DNA of 64,000 nucleotides from Pohlia nutans (taxonomy: Eukaryota; Streptophyta; Bryopsida; Bryales; Mniaceae): the NCBI GenBank assembly GCA_022496805.1, contig CM040090.1:18656001-18720000 (forward strand), in the 5' to 3' direction. This document shows positions 12,940 to 29,108 of this stretch, piece by piece. How positions within the stretch are numbered: position 1 is the first letter of the stretch; every line of letters begins with the position of its first letter. The position numbers were made by a program, and so were the translations under genes. Below the pieces are notes generated by a model that made no database searches, was not told where the DNA came from, and worked only from the letters and a program-made list of their open reading frames with translations.

Positions 12940-13607
12940 CTTCATTCACTCTGTACACATCAATTTGACACCCCAGGCAGCTGTCCAATCACCTTTGATG
13001 AAATCATGTTGGATACCCTTGAAGTGTGGAATATCCTACACAACCTACTCTAGAGGCTAGGCAGAACCACGTCATGGCACTACTGACTGTTATGGCTGGA
13101 AATCTGGAATATTCACATCCATCATTTTCATTTCTGGTAATGTTCTGGACGCGAGGCCAATTGTCTAGAGAATCAAACCAAACCCTAGTGACTCACACCT
13201 ACCACCTGTCGAACTCCTATTGGCTGGTGACTGTAGCAGCGTAGCTAACACGTATTGGTCACGGAGGGCCACAGTTTGGGGCGGAATTAGTTAGTATTTA
13301 TTAGCTCGCCTCGCTCTCTCTCTCACCCATCATTCCCAGTTCCAGCTGCTTTGCGGCTTCTTCTGCTGTGAGACTCGGGGCTATGGAGCTCTCTACTCCG
13401 GCCGACCTGCTGAACAAGAGGCGAGCGATCATTGCTTTCATTTCTGTTTTGGTTGCTTTTCCGTTCTGGTTGCATTTCTGTTGTGGTTGCTTTTAAAAAT
13501 TCGACCCGGTTGCTTCGACCAAGTTAGTCCCGGGCTGCTTGAAGCTAATCCGCCGGTCTGCAGCAATTGATATCCTTGAAGTGAATTCGGTGTGCAGATC
13601 CTCATCG
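12940..13607 (+). promoter_or_regulatory. Promoter, leader and 5'UTR intron of the secreted-peptide gene
   Basis: The conserved signals are CCACGTCATGGCAC near 13069, TATTGGTCACGGAGGGCCAC at about 13251, a TAGTATTTATTAGC TATA-like stretch near 13292, then a CT-rich leader. A 5'UTR intron is proposed at 13421-13597. The acceptor GTGTGCAG|ATCCTCATC matches the paralogue at 42973 (GTGTAG|ATCCTCAATC). The donor is AAGAG|GCGAGC here but AAGAG|GTGAGC in the paralogue, so this copy would use a GC-AG intron. No transcript has been seen; the intron is an inference from the pair. Confidence 0.5.
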
Positions 13608-13925
13608 ATGATGGCTTCCAAGACGCGGAGCCTGCTGCTGGTGTCGGTTTTGTTGGCACTTCTGGTGCTCACCCCTCCTTCTGCCGTGGACGCTCGACCG
13701 GTTCCTACGCCATGTTGGCTGCTACCCATGCCATACACCTGCGTTCCTTCCGAAGTCCCCGTTCCTCATCAGGCAACACCCACGCTCTCCACCGATCCGG
13801 GCACAGTCGCCTTCATGGGTGATACTGATCAGGAGACCGCAACCTTCATCGGCGATGCTGATCACGGGACCGCAACGGAGGCATCCGCGGGTGATCAGCT
13901 TCCGGATGGAGGCTTCGGACCTTGA
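13608..13925 (+). CDS. Small secreted peptide precursor, copy A
   Basis: A 105-residue frame with a strong N-terminal signal peptide: Lys/Arg near the start, a Leu/Val-rich core at about residues 9-21, and a likely cleavage after VDA at residue 29. The mature part opens with RPVPTPCWLLPMPYTC, which is identical in the paralogue at 42991-43242. It holds two cysteines (36 and 45) eight residues apart, followed by PSEVPVPHQ. The C-terminal part is acidic, with two imperfect GDxDxxTAT units. I do not recognise the family. Conservation of the mature N-terminus, against divergence elsewhere, suggests a secreted peptide such as a signal or defence peptide; this is inferred. The start at 13608 is chosen because the signal peptide follows it directly; a second ATG is at 13611. 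Confidence 0.65.
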   Translation: MMASKTRSLLLVSVLLALLVLTPPSAVDARPVPTPCWLLPMPYTCVPSEVPVPHQATPTLSTDPGTVAFMGDTDQETATFIGDADHGTATEASAGDQLPDGGFGP

Positions 13926-14540
13926 GCTTGTACCGGCTCAGTACGTACGTGATGGCTTTGTAATGACAGAAGAATGCTTTGCAATAAACACCTGTAGTGA
14001 CTGAATTGGTAGTTGCTCTGCAGGTTTGTAGACAGCTGCTTAATTTCGTTCCTCCGAAATAAAAATAATAAACGAGCCTTATTCTGTCTCTCAGTTGGTC
14101 GAGTTTCGTTGTTGTTCTCTGACTTCAATTAATTGTTGGTCGGTTTGAAGGTCTCAGTTCTTAATTACTTAGGATGAGATCGCCCCAAAGAGCAGAGTGC
14201 TTAGTCCGTGAACTCTCTCGCGCGCCTGCGTGCACCAGATATGCGTGCAGGTTGGTCCCGATTTCTCGAAGGCGAGTACGTGTGTGAGTTGGTTTGTTGT
14301 TGAGAAACTCGGAAGCGTTGGTTTCGTTTTGGAGTTGTGAGCGTTGATGAAAGGAAATCTGCTTCGCTAAGTCTGCTTTTCACGTCCGGGATTGGATTTG
14401 GTGCACGCCTCCTTTGATAGTAAGATTCTTTCACTACTTGAGTAATTCTAAAGGATCCGTGACCTGCGCAAATGGATTGTGATGAACACTGTACGTGCGA
14501 AGTACAACTCCCAAAAGCAAGACAGTGGACCTCTGAAGGA
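13926..14540. repeat. 3' flank, paralogous to 43250-44040
   Basis: The sequence downstream of peptide copy A matches that downstream of copy B: a 3'UTR phrase TTGGTAGTTGCTCTG, the phrase TTTGGAGTTGTGAGCGTTGA, then TGCTTTTCACGTCCG or TGCTTTTCACTCCG, and a closing stretch near 14500-14540 against 44000-44040. It shows that a block of promoter, gene and 3' flank was duplicated as a segment. Confidence 0.6.
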
Positions 14541-14862
14541 TACAGTATGTACATGTCCGCTGCTTAGTCACAGGGCCCAGGGCCATCCCTCACAGTTACT
14601 TAACTTTCTGCTTTACCCTCCGCAACTCTGCAGCTTCAATCTTGCTTCTCATCTGATCTGCTGCTTCAATTCTCGCATGATTGCATGACCTGAATCGCCT
14701 TTAATTTCTCTGGTCTGGAAAGCCAAGGTCAAGCATGCATGCATGCTGACAGACGAAGAAATCGTCGTTCATTGATGGTGATCGAGCACAGGACCCACGG
14801 CAGATTCCACATTCTGAAAGTAATTATATGACGTTTTTTGTGAAGCTTTGTTAATAGTCACT

Positions 14863-15088
14863 GGAAGCTTTTGAACTTTTAGCCCTCGGGCTAAAACGGC
14901 TGTGTGGGACTAATCCACAACGTTTAGCCCCGGCTAAACCCGAATCTCTCCTTTTTAGCCCGGCTAATTTGTGTTATAGCCATGGCTAGTGGTACAAAAA
15001 GGGGGCATTTTTCACATAGTGCTAAGGAGGGCTAAAGAGGGGGCTAAACTACCCCTGTTTAGCCCCGACTAAAGTGATCGAAGTTTCC
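14863..15088. mobile_element. Small TIR element rich in TTTAGCCC/GGCTAAA
   Basis: A 226-bp stretch with inverted ends (GGAAGCTTTTGAACTTTTAG at the left; the right end reads ACTAAAGTGATCGAAGTTTCC less its first base) and several internal TTTAGCCCNGGCTAAA palindromes. The flanking phrase TTTTTTGTGAAGCTTTGTT occurs on both sides (near 14833 and 15112), so local duplication accompanied it. It is a MITE-like element of unassigned superfamily. Confidence 0.45.
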
Positions 15089-15153
15089 AAAGAATACGTA
15101 TTCATGTAATTTTTTGTGAAGCTTTGTTCATAGTACGTATTCATGTAATGATT

Positions 15154-15310
15154 CACAGGAAAAACGGGAGGCCATTACCCCCAGGGGTAGCCTCGAGGCT
15201 AATGTAGATTTATCCCCCAAACTTTCTAAACAAGTAGGTCGAGGGGGAGGGTATTCCTACATCACCATGAAAAATACCCCTGGGAGTAATGGCCTCCCGG
15301 TCTCCCTGTG
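15154..15310. mobile_element. 157-bp MITE with CACAGG ends
   Basis: The inverted ends are CACAGGAAAAACGGGAGGCC at the left and GGCCTCCCGGTCTCCCTGTG at the right. ACCCCCAGGGGTA and TACCCCTGGGAGTA continue the pairing inward. ATT occurs directly outside both ends and could be a 3-bp target duplication. It is non-coding. Confidence 0.55.
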
Positions 15311-16858
15311 ATTGAATCATTTTCCAATTTTTAATAAATCATTTTATTTTATTTTATTATTTTATTTTCATTTTTATTTTTATTTCTTTCAAATGAACGT
15401 TGAATTCATTGCAAAGGAACACAATACAAACTTCAGGAACAAGTGGCTAAAGAAAGAGACGGATTGGACTGGCTTAATAAATTCACTAGTAGGAAATGCA
15501 TCGTTTTTCACTTACCGCGCTCCAGGCACATAGGTTGTGTCGATGCTAGTGAGTGGTTTTCATCACAAAAAGACAAATATCTAGATACAATATTTTGTCA
15601 CTGTTTATTGTTTCCACAAAGTGGGGAATGAAAAATGACAGGTCTGCTACTAGTGAGTAGTGATAGAATCATAAGACTGAGAAGCCCGAGAGGACCAATG
15701 AACATCGAGGGAGACCTCAAGCCGGGTAGGAAGTCCTACAAAACTTAACACTCGACAACGCCCATGGGGTGGGAAGCCTTGGACGAGCAGGTCAGCCAGA
15801 GAATTCACGGAGGTTCGAAGATGAAACCGACATCATGCCCAGGCCCAATGGACCGTGCCATACTACCATTGATTCTTGTTCACTAATAGCAAATCTGTCG
15901 TTTTTCATACGTCACTTTGTGGGAACAGTGAACAGTACCAGAATATTATACGTATATTTTTGTCTTCTTGTGACCAAAACTACTCACCAACATTAACACA
16001 ACCTTTGTGCTTGCCGCTGTTTTATTTTTCCATTTATAGTAAGTGAAAAGCCACACATTTCCTACTAATCGTGGTTGTTAACGAAGGCTTCATTTTTACC
16101 CCGCCGGATAAAGAATTCAATCTTAAGGTGCACCACCGCAGTGGGATAAGAATTCATCTTGATCTTCACACGGTCCCACTCAACCTCACCACAGTGGATC
16201 ATACCGTTCCAAATGGCCTTTGGATCATCTTGTCAGTCGTCTACGTGTTGTTGTTGAAGACCTTAATATGATTCCATCTTTTCATACTTAGGCTTTGATT
16301 TCAAATTAGAACAACATACAATGTATTTTAGCGTTCTTGTTTTTTTAATTACTATAACTTAATTTTAACATTTAGTATTTATTTTTGCCTTGAAGATAAA
16401 TTAACAAATGGAGCTTATCAATGTGAATTCTCATCACACCATATTTTCAATAAATATTAATGCACAATTGAGCATACCAAATGATTTCATTTTGAAATGT
16501 TTTCAATCAAGAAAACATAGAAGGTCAAGTCATCTATCACCTCCAATTGAAAAAGAATTGTGTGATTTTAAGTTTTTATGCATGAGATATGGACAAAATT
16601 CAGTAAGGTTGTGAAGAATGTGTATGAGTTGAATGAGAAGAACATGTGTTGTGATCAAACTTTTGAGGCTTAATTGTGCATAGTAAACTTACTTATTTTG
16701 AGATTTGTTCAACTAAGAATATTTGCATTTTCAAATAACCTTTCACTTCCAAAAAGAGTTTTGTGATTTAAAGTATTTGTGTTTAAGTTAATAACATTTG
16801 AGTTTAACTAGTGATTAAGAGAATAAGAAGTGAGTTCTACATATCCCACATTCAATAA
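15311..16858. other. Intergenic, no gene seen
   Basis: An ATTTT-rich stretch near 15335-15390 is followed by mixed sequence. A moderately GC-rich part at 15670-15860 gives short frames in several registers, but I see no family motif or splice structure. Nothing is called. Confidence 0.5.
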
Positions 16859-17581
16859 GGGTTGTCACACATCCTCGAAAAATGAATCTTCTGTGAAGAA
16901 TGAGGAAAAAGAGGAGCGAGTAAAATAGCTTCTCCATGGAGAAAGTGTGACACCTCTTTTGTGGTTTGTGGAGATTGAGAATGGAGAATAGCTCATGTTG
17001 TTAGTTGGTCACTCATCCTCCAAGCATGGGCCATTCTCTATTCTCCATTCTTTACCGTGGAAGAGAAAAATGGAATTCCCCAATCTTCAGAGAATGGGCC
17101 CTCCGTCATTCAAGGAGAGCATGCCAAATCCTCACTCTCTAAGGTAGGATGTCCTAAAACCACCACCTCCCCTGATTATGACATGTAGACTTTTCTTGAG
17201 GCCACCACAGTTGAGACCCAAAACCACCAATTCACTATTCAAGTAGACCAATGGCATGCCAAGCATTGTGAAGAAATAGTTGGTGATTTTAGGTGTCATT
17301 ATGAGTGAAAGTTAGCACCACATGGTGTGGACATGGGGAAACCTAGAGGTTTGATTTGGGTCATATGTTACTTTCCACTTTGAAATTTTGTATAAAATTG
17401 ACAAATGCAAATCAAATGTTGCAAACTTTTGCAATCCTCATCAAAACCTATTTCGAATGCGAACATATTTTTTCTTTGAATTTAGCACTGCCAAAAATAG
17501 GCCAGATTGCTTAAGTTGGTGGTTTTAGGTGACAATCAATCTTAAAGATTGAGAATGGGGTGAAGGATGTGTGACAATTCC
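16859..17581. mobile_element. TIR element with TGTCACACATCC ends, host of a nested element
   Basis: The left end GGGTTGTCACACATCC and the right end GGATGTGTGACAATTCC are inverted copies. GAGAATGG and CCATTCTC phrases pair further in. The element at 17140-17544 lies inside it, so this is the older insertion. Confidence 0.5.
17140..17544 (+). mobile_element. TAAGGT-ended TIR element, copy 1
   Basis: It runs from TAAGGTAGGATGTCCTAAAA to TTTTAGGTGACAATCAATCT and is about 405 bp. The ends are inverted repeats containing CCTAAAACCACC. The interior matches the copy at 18155-18548 in opposite orientation (for example GAGACCCAAAACCACCAA and CATCAAAACCTATTTCGAAT). It is non-coding and non-autonomous. 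Confidence 0.6.
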
Positions 17582-18154
17582 TATTGTTGGCATTAGTGTC
17601 TTGAATTTTGTATAAAGCACAAGAGTTTACAAAATTTGTTGAATCGAATCTAGCAAGTGAAGTTATCCATGTACCGGTACTAACTTGCAAAGCCCCTTAG
17701 GATGACAAAATTTCAATATAATGTTTTTAAAATTAAAAAATTTAACAAAACCATAAAAATGTTATTTAATGTTTTTTGAAAAATATTAAATATTCAACAA
17801 AAGCATGACGAAGCTGCTTGGAAAGTACGGTAGGAATCTCCTGAAATCAATGTCTTGGAAATTAAAGTCAATTGAAAGGTATTAGGAATAAGCAAAAAAA
17901 ATCAGTGGGAAAATAACCACAATGATTACAACAGGCCCGTGGCAATAAATTCCTATACTGCATTCATAAACATCGAGTCACATGTAACATATTTCAATAT
18001 TTTAGCTCATCAGACAACCCCAAAAAATAAGGCAAAAAGAAAAGAAAAATCAGAACACATCGACATTAAAACACTTCTAGGTTCTTGTATAAAACATCAA
18101 CACATCTTAAAAAATAGGGTTCTCAAATTCCCATCATGAGTAACCCAGATAGTG

Positions 18155-18548
18155 TAAGGTTGATTGTCCTAAAACCACCAACTTAAGCAATCTGGACTAT
18201 TTCTGGCAGTCCTAAATTCGAAAAAAAAATATGACCGCATTCGAAATAGGTTTTGATGAGGATTGCAAAAATTTGCAACATCTAATTCGCATTTGTTAAT
18301 TTTATACAAAATTCCAAAGTGGAAAGTAACCTGCGACCCAAATCGAACCTCTAGGTTCCCCCATGTTCACACTTTGTTGTTCCTAATTCCGCTCATGAGC
18401 TAACCCAAAACCACCAACTATTTCTTGGTGTGCCATTGGTCTCCTTCAATAGTGAAATTGGTGGTTTTAGGTCTCAACTGTGGTGGCCCCAAGAAAAGTC
18501 TACATGTCATAATTGGGGGAGGTGGTGGTTTTAGGACATCCTACCTTA
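18155..18548 (-). mobile_element. TAAGGT-ended TIR element, copy 2, inverted
   Basis: Second copy of the element at 17140-17544, in reverse orientation, starting TAAGGTTGATTGTCC and ending GGACATCCTACCTTA. The two copies form an inverted pair about 0.6 kb apart, so a read-through RNA could fold into a stem of roughly 390 bp. Confidence 0.6.
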
Positions 18549-20699
18549 CATTACAAAAGACTTCAGAATGCAAATATCATGGCATGTTGCATTATCCATT
18601 TCTCAACAAACTTTCACAACCACGAAAATTTCTATACAATATTATTTATAAACAAGCAGCTAGTTGTGTAGTCTCCGCCTTAGTATTTACCCTAGATTTT
18701 CTTGTGTGAAGCTTGTCTATACTGTTCAGCCATGTAACTCTTGAAAACGAAGCATTTTCGTAGTCTCTCCCGTGGTGGAGCAGAGACAACAAAGCTCCAA
18801 AACATGTTTTTGTCCACCTTATCAGAATGAATGTATACCCATCACATCAGCCAGTTCACAAATCATTTCAAACAACCCAGAATGATGGTAAGTTTTGGAG
18901 TTTCCTGACCAGGAAAAATGATTTTTACAGATGCAAAAAAAAGCACTATGACATCTTGATTCACTACAAAATTGAAGAATCCCATCCCCCACTGCACCAA
19001 AATCTTGTTCCACTTGTTGAGAAATAAGTGTACAACTGCCGGCTTGGCTGTCCTGGCAACTGAGTAATAAAAGCATCAACATAATTGTTATGCATACAAG
19101 TATACATGGAGCACAACGTGCTACATGGAATGGCATGAAATTACCTGAAACCTCAAAGAAGCAAGAAACCAAATGCTGAAGATGATCTCAAGCTCAATGT
19201 CCTCATAAAATTACAACCCATCCCTGATCTGCAGCAATGTAGACGATCAGGGCGGACCAATATTCTGAAGTTTGATAGAAGCATAATAATAAACTGCAGC
19301 TCACAAGCTCATGGAATGCAACATCCTGCTAAGACGACAAAACTAATCATAATAGCAAAGAATGAAACCCCACCTGACGTTCATCGATCAAGGTGGTCTG
19401 CATCACCCCCAAGGTGCTCACTGGAAAAGACGCATCCACCACCTATAGTACACTCATCGTCAGTTTTGAACAATAGGCACGAATTTCACCGTGGCATTCT
19501 AACTAAATATCTGCAGGCATTCAGTAAATATTGTTGGACGTGGCACTAAAGGGAGAGAGCCTTGACAGAAACACAATATTCAATTCAGCAACGTACCTGG
19601 ACAGAAACAGCAAGTCTGCGGTGTCGCCACAAACACGATCCGACTACAAGCTCTCACAAACATTTTCTAATGACTATAAAACAGTCAAACCTGCAAAGTG
19701 ACTACCGTGACAATGACCCTGACATCCATTTCCCATTGCCTAGAAGATCCACAATGCATCACTTGGTTTAATTACCACAACGGAGAAATAAAACATAAAC
19801 AAGCCCAAGACCATCAGCAATAAAGTCCTTCAAATGCCAAAACTAAGGGGACTTTGGTGGAATACTGAGAACATGTGCGCGGACAGACTTCAGGAGAACT
19901 AGAGTACCTTCTCGTCGCTTTAAGCACCCAAGGGGCTAATCGCCTGAGACCTGGGAGCATCCCTGAAGAACGAACGTGGATCAGACTCCACTTGCTTCTG
20001 TCTACATCTATTCTAGAAAGGACCAAGGAAAAACAACTTCAAAAGTCACAAATACCAAGGGCTAGAAAATCCTACCACAGAAGAATGACGAGGCAAAAAT
20101 AATTTAAAATAAACTTGGTGCTTCATTTCAGAAGAAGAAAAAATCAAAATGCCTTCCCACTCGGGATACACGATATGCAACCATATGAAACTCAATCCCA
20201 ATACTAAAAGAATCCCGAGGCACCATCACTAGAGCAAGCCAAGTGGTCAGTATTTCACGTTAGCACACTTGGCTCAATCTAAAACACATAAAACAAGAAA
20301 ACCAATATTCACAAACCCAACATCAACCCCCACAAAATTCACACCGCCATTACAATGTTCGATATCAGAAGCAGGATGGACAGGAAAACGCTTTGTGCGT
20401 GTTGCCTTACAAAAGTACAGAGTTTTACGCCCTCAGGGTATCGCCCTGAAACAACAGCAGAAGCCACCCTCGCCAGGCGCCATTGATGGATTGGCGAGAT
20501 CTCGCGACGAGCAGTGCCACGACACAGAGTTTGAGATCAATAGCTGGAATTGTAGAATGAAAAAAACAGACTTTTGTTTGTTCATCCAATACACTGAAGA
20601 CTCTAAAATTATAAAAGCTTTCTACTCTCAACATATGCAGGAGACAACTTGATGTCTAGACAGGAAACAATGTATACGCCGATAACTGGCATAACTGCA
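18549..20699. other. Downstream of the PRP4 kinase gene; no coding gene supported
   Basis: This stretch is less AT-rich than the intergenic DNA around it. The part next to 20700 is probably 3' UTR of the kinase gene. Frames of up to 127 codons occur on both strands but have no family motifs and no matching splice phases, so none is called. A long 3' UTR or a non-coding RNA is possible. Confidence 0.4.
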
Positions 20700-26357
<5,658 letters not shown>

Positions 26358-26769
26358 GGTTCCTGCAAATTGCATTCGAGTAATAAGCTTGTTCAGTATG
26401 CCACCCGAATCACATATTCATCACCAAACCCTCGCAATTGCCCGTGGTCTGTTCTTCGCCAAAATGGCACCAAAAAGCTCCGCGTAAAAAGCGACGGGAA
26501 GAAGAGACGGCCTCGGAGACCGAGACCGCAGGAATGGACCGCCAGGAAGGGCAGCAACGACGCACACGAGACGAGGAAGGTCGGCAATTGCGTCGGGAAC
26601 GACGATGCTCAGCGGGAAATTCGAAAGAAGACAACGGCAAGGAAACCGGTTTTAGAGCCTGAGTGGAGCGCTTGCTCAAACCCTAGCCCCGATGCTGTGA
26701 ATTAAATTAGTGTGGACTGACTTTTGGTTTCTCCTGCACCTTCTGTAATTTCTACTCCTCTGTCCCATA

Positions 26770-27006
26770 TTAACCCCTAAAGGACCAAGGATACATGGTT
26801 TTAAAATGACAAGTTTAAACGATCATATTGTGAAAATTATAATTTGAATGGGACCAAATTTTATATCACTAAAATAAGTGGAAAATATTACATATGTTGA
26901 ATAATTTATATTTTTTAAATTAATAAAATAAATTACATAAAAACTACTCAAAATTACTGAAAAAAATAGGAGACACCTGGTGGCCTTATGGTCCTTTAAG
27001 GGTTAA
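26770..27006. mobile_element. TTAA-flanked TIR element, subfamily C copy 2
   Basis: TTAACCCCTAAAGGACC at the left and GGTCCTTTAAGGGTTAA at the right. The interior matches copies at 25479 and 35342 (ACATGGTTTTAAAATGAC, GGGACCAAATTTTATATCAC). Its right-hand TTAA is also the left-hand TTAA of the next element. Confidence 0.75.
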
Positions 27007-27552
27007 CCCCTAAATGACAGAGGGGGTAAGGGCCAAACCTAAATGTGCTATAAAATGTTGCTTCTACAACTTCGATGAAGTTTGGTTCAAAAGAGAAAAT
27101 GAGAAGCACGATGTTTAGTAATTATCCGTACGGTCAAACTTTCAAAAAATGTTTTCGATACTCATTAAACAAATTTAGAAGCATTTATCGTTGAATATTC
27201 ACCAAAAGTACAAATTTTATTTTTAGAATTTGAAATTTGGTATGATTGATTGAAACTAGACATTCTATTCTAAAGTTCAAAAAAGCAAAAAAATTCAAAG
27301 AGGGAACATCATTACTTTCCCGAAATAGTAAGTTTTGTAACACTAGGACAATGTTGAGGTGTTTGTCTTTGAAAATTTCTCCTTGATGGAGTTTAACTCG
27401 GATTGACATAATTCAAATTGGGTTGGAAAGTAGACTTGATTTCCTATTTGAAAATATTTTTTATTTTTCAAAAAAGTTTTTTTCTCATCTCGGGCAACCC
27501 GTAAAAAAAGGGCAGCGACCATAAAATGGTCGTTCGGTCACTTAGGGGTTAA
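27003..27552. mobile_element. TTAA-flanked TIR element, subfamily B copy 2
   Basis: Starts TTAACCCCTAAATGACAG, ends GGTCACTTAGGGGTTAA, and matches 11996-12548 through most of its length. It shares the TTAA at 27003-27006 with the element to its left, so one inserted at the edge of the other. Confidence 0.75.
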
Positions 27553-27600
27553 GCTTCCTCTACCCTGAAAATAGACGACTTAATCTTTTAGCGCTTTTGC

Positions 27601-27720
27601 TACGTATTAGGTAACCAGGATGAACAACAGGGTTACCAAGAAATGACGAGTCGCGGTAGCGACGAGTCATTTTCTGGTAACCTTGTTGTTTATCCTGGTT
27701 ACCTTACGTAACCCTCAACC
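27601..27720. repeat. 120-bp hairpin element
   Basis: A near-perfect inverted repeat: TACGTATTAGGTAACCAGGA pairs with TCCTGGTTACCTTACGTA, and AATGACGAGTCGCGG pairs near the centre with CGACGAGTCATT. It is probably a foldback MITE. Confidence 0.7.
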
Positions 27721-28211
27721 GGGATGGATGGATTCCGCTCATATACGACTAGATTCTGCTCTACATCCAATATTAGTTTTGTTTTTCATTTAGCAATCAT
27801 GATCAACATGTTACTCCCAGTACCCTGCTGCTCTCGGTCCACTACTAGAGAGTGCGTAAAAACCAAGACAAACCAACACACATCTGTTGGAACCAACAGA
27901 GAATGGGTTTAACGTAGCAAACATTTAGTCATCTGCACAGAACCAACAAGTTCCTGTTGATTTCTGTTGGAACCAACAAGTTCTTGTTGATTTTCCTCTT
28001 GGAACCAACAAGTTCCTGTTGATTCACTACTAGAGAGTGCGTCAAAACAAGACAGAACCAAGACACATCTCTTGGAACCAATAGAGATTGGGTTTAACGT
28101 TGCAAAACCGAATTCACTGCACAGAATCAATAGATTCTCTCTTGGAACCAACAAGTTTTCTCTTGGAAAAAAAAACTGTACAGAACCAACAGGTTCTCTC
28201 TTAGAAAAAAA

Positions 28212-28700
28212 CACAGCTCCAACCTTCAAAATTTTGTCAAAAAAAAAAAAAATTCAAAAAAATTTGAAATTTTTTCTAGATACAGAAAAATCCCTGCATA
28301 TAATACTGCAGAAATAAAAATTTGAAAAAAAAGTCTTTTTTACATCGTTAAAAATATTCAAAGACTGCTGGGAAAAAAAAAACAGCTCCAGCCTTCAAGA
28401 TTTTGTCCAAAAATAAATAAATTCAAAAAAAATTGAAATTTTTTTTAGATACAGAAAAATCCCTGCATATAATACTGCAAAAAAAATTGAAAAAAAAGTT
28501 TTTTTTACATCGTTAAAAATATTCAAAGACTGCTGGGGAAAAAAAAAACAGCTCCAGCCTTCAAGATTTTGTCGAAAAAAAAAAGAAATTAAAAAAAAAT
28601 CTGAATTTTTTTTTACATATAGAAAAATCCCTGTATGAAATAGTGCAAAAAAAAAATTAAAAAAAAAAGCTTTTTGTACATGGCAAACGAATCGCCAATG
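28212..28700. repeat. Three A-rich tandem units of about 170 bp inside the CACTA element
   Basis: The phrase CAGCTCCAGCCTTCAAGATT or a variant begins near 28212, 28383 and 28550. Each unit holds ATACAGAAAAATCCCTGCAT-like and TACATCGTTAAAAATATTC-like sequence. Confidence 0.7.
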
Positions 28701-28740
28701 GTTAAGTTCTCTTATAATTAACAAGATAATTCTCATACTT

Positions 28741-28930
28741 GCATGAGCGTGTGTATGTGGTGGTGGTTTAGTAAGTGGTTGGGGGTTAGAAGGTCTTGTG
28801 TTCGAATCCGGCCGTTGGGAATTGGTCTTCGGTTAGCCATGGTGGGCCCTACGGTGGTGGGTCGGGGTTCTTGGCCCTGGCTGTCAAATTTTTTTCCGGG
28901 CAGCTACTTTTCCTCGGGCAGGCCAGAAAA
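28741..28930 (+). mobile_element. Possible tRNA-derived SINE or SINE head inside the CACTA element
   Basis: TGGTTTAGTAAGTGG (28764-28778) resembles a pol III box A, and TGTTCGAATCC (28799-28809) resembles box B, 35 bases apart as in tRNA genes. The block is far more GC-rich than its surroundings. No acceptor stem or target duplication was found, so a functional tRNA is unlikely. Confidence 0.45.
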
Positions 28931-29108
28931 AATGAATGCTAGATTAGAAACATTCTTTATCTGTATACTTGGACATTGAAGCAACACCGAACCAAGACAT
29001 TTTCTGTTGATTGTGATCCGGAATCAACTGTTCCTAACCCGCACACGAACCAACAGAATTTATGTTGATTTTCTCTTACACCGGAACCCCATTTCTCTAG
29101 TAGTGGTC

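Larger units (their letters stand above)
5900..13420. repeat. Tandem array of intergenic plus promoter/5'UTR modules
   Basis: Four diverged units repeat the same order. An AT-rich part (with AATATAGTGAGTGAAA, then GTGAAGGGTTGAT or a close variant, then TTATGTGTAGGCCCAA-like sequence) is seen from about 6030, 8915, 10440 and 11405. It is followed by a promoter module (TCACGGAGGGCCACAGTTTG, TATTTATTAGCTCG, CT repeat) at about 7820, 10205, 11175 and 13255. Units 2 and 3 end near CCCGGGTTGCAAAAC, inside what would be the 5'UTR, and run straight into the next AT-rich part. Only the last unit is followed by coding sequence, the peptide gene at 13608. Segments at 6620-7380 and 9280-9860 also match. 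Confidence 0.7.
27840..29105. mobile_element. Non-autonomous CACTA (En/Spm-type) element, target duplication GTC
   Basis: The ends are CACTACTAGAGAGTGCG and ATTTCTCTAGTAGTG, that is CACTACTAGAGA terminal inverted repeats. They are flanked by GTC on both sides (27837-27839 and 29106-29108). Subterminal repeats of the type GGAACCAACAAGTTC / TGTTGATT lie near both ends, as is usual in this superfamily. A second copy of the left end (CACTACTAGAGAGTGCGTC) at about 28026 shows an internal duplication. It is 1266 bp with no transposase. Confidence 0.88.

Noticed and set aside
18822..19172. 116-codon minus-strand frame with a hydrophobic stretch
   Set aside because: No conserved partner in the window, no family motif, and no splice context.
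28799..28809. A functional tRNA gene
   Set aside because: A- and B-box-like sequences are present, but no paired acceptor stem or anticodon arm could be drawn.
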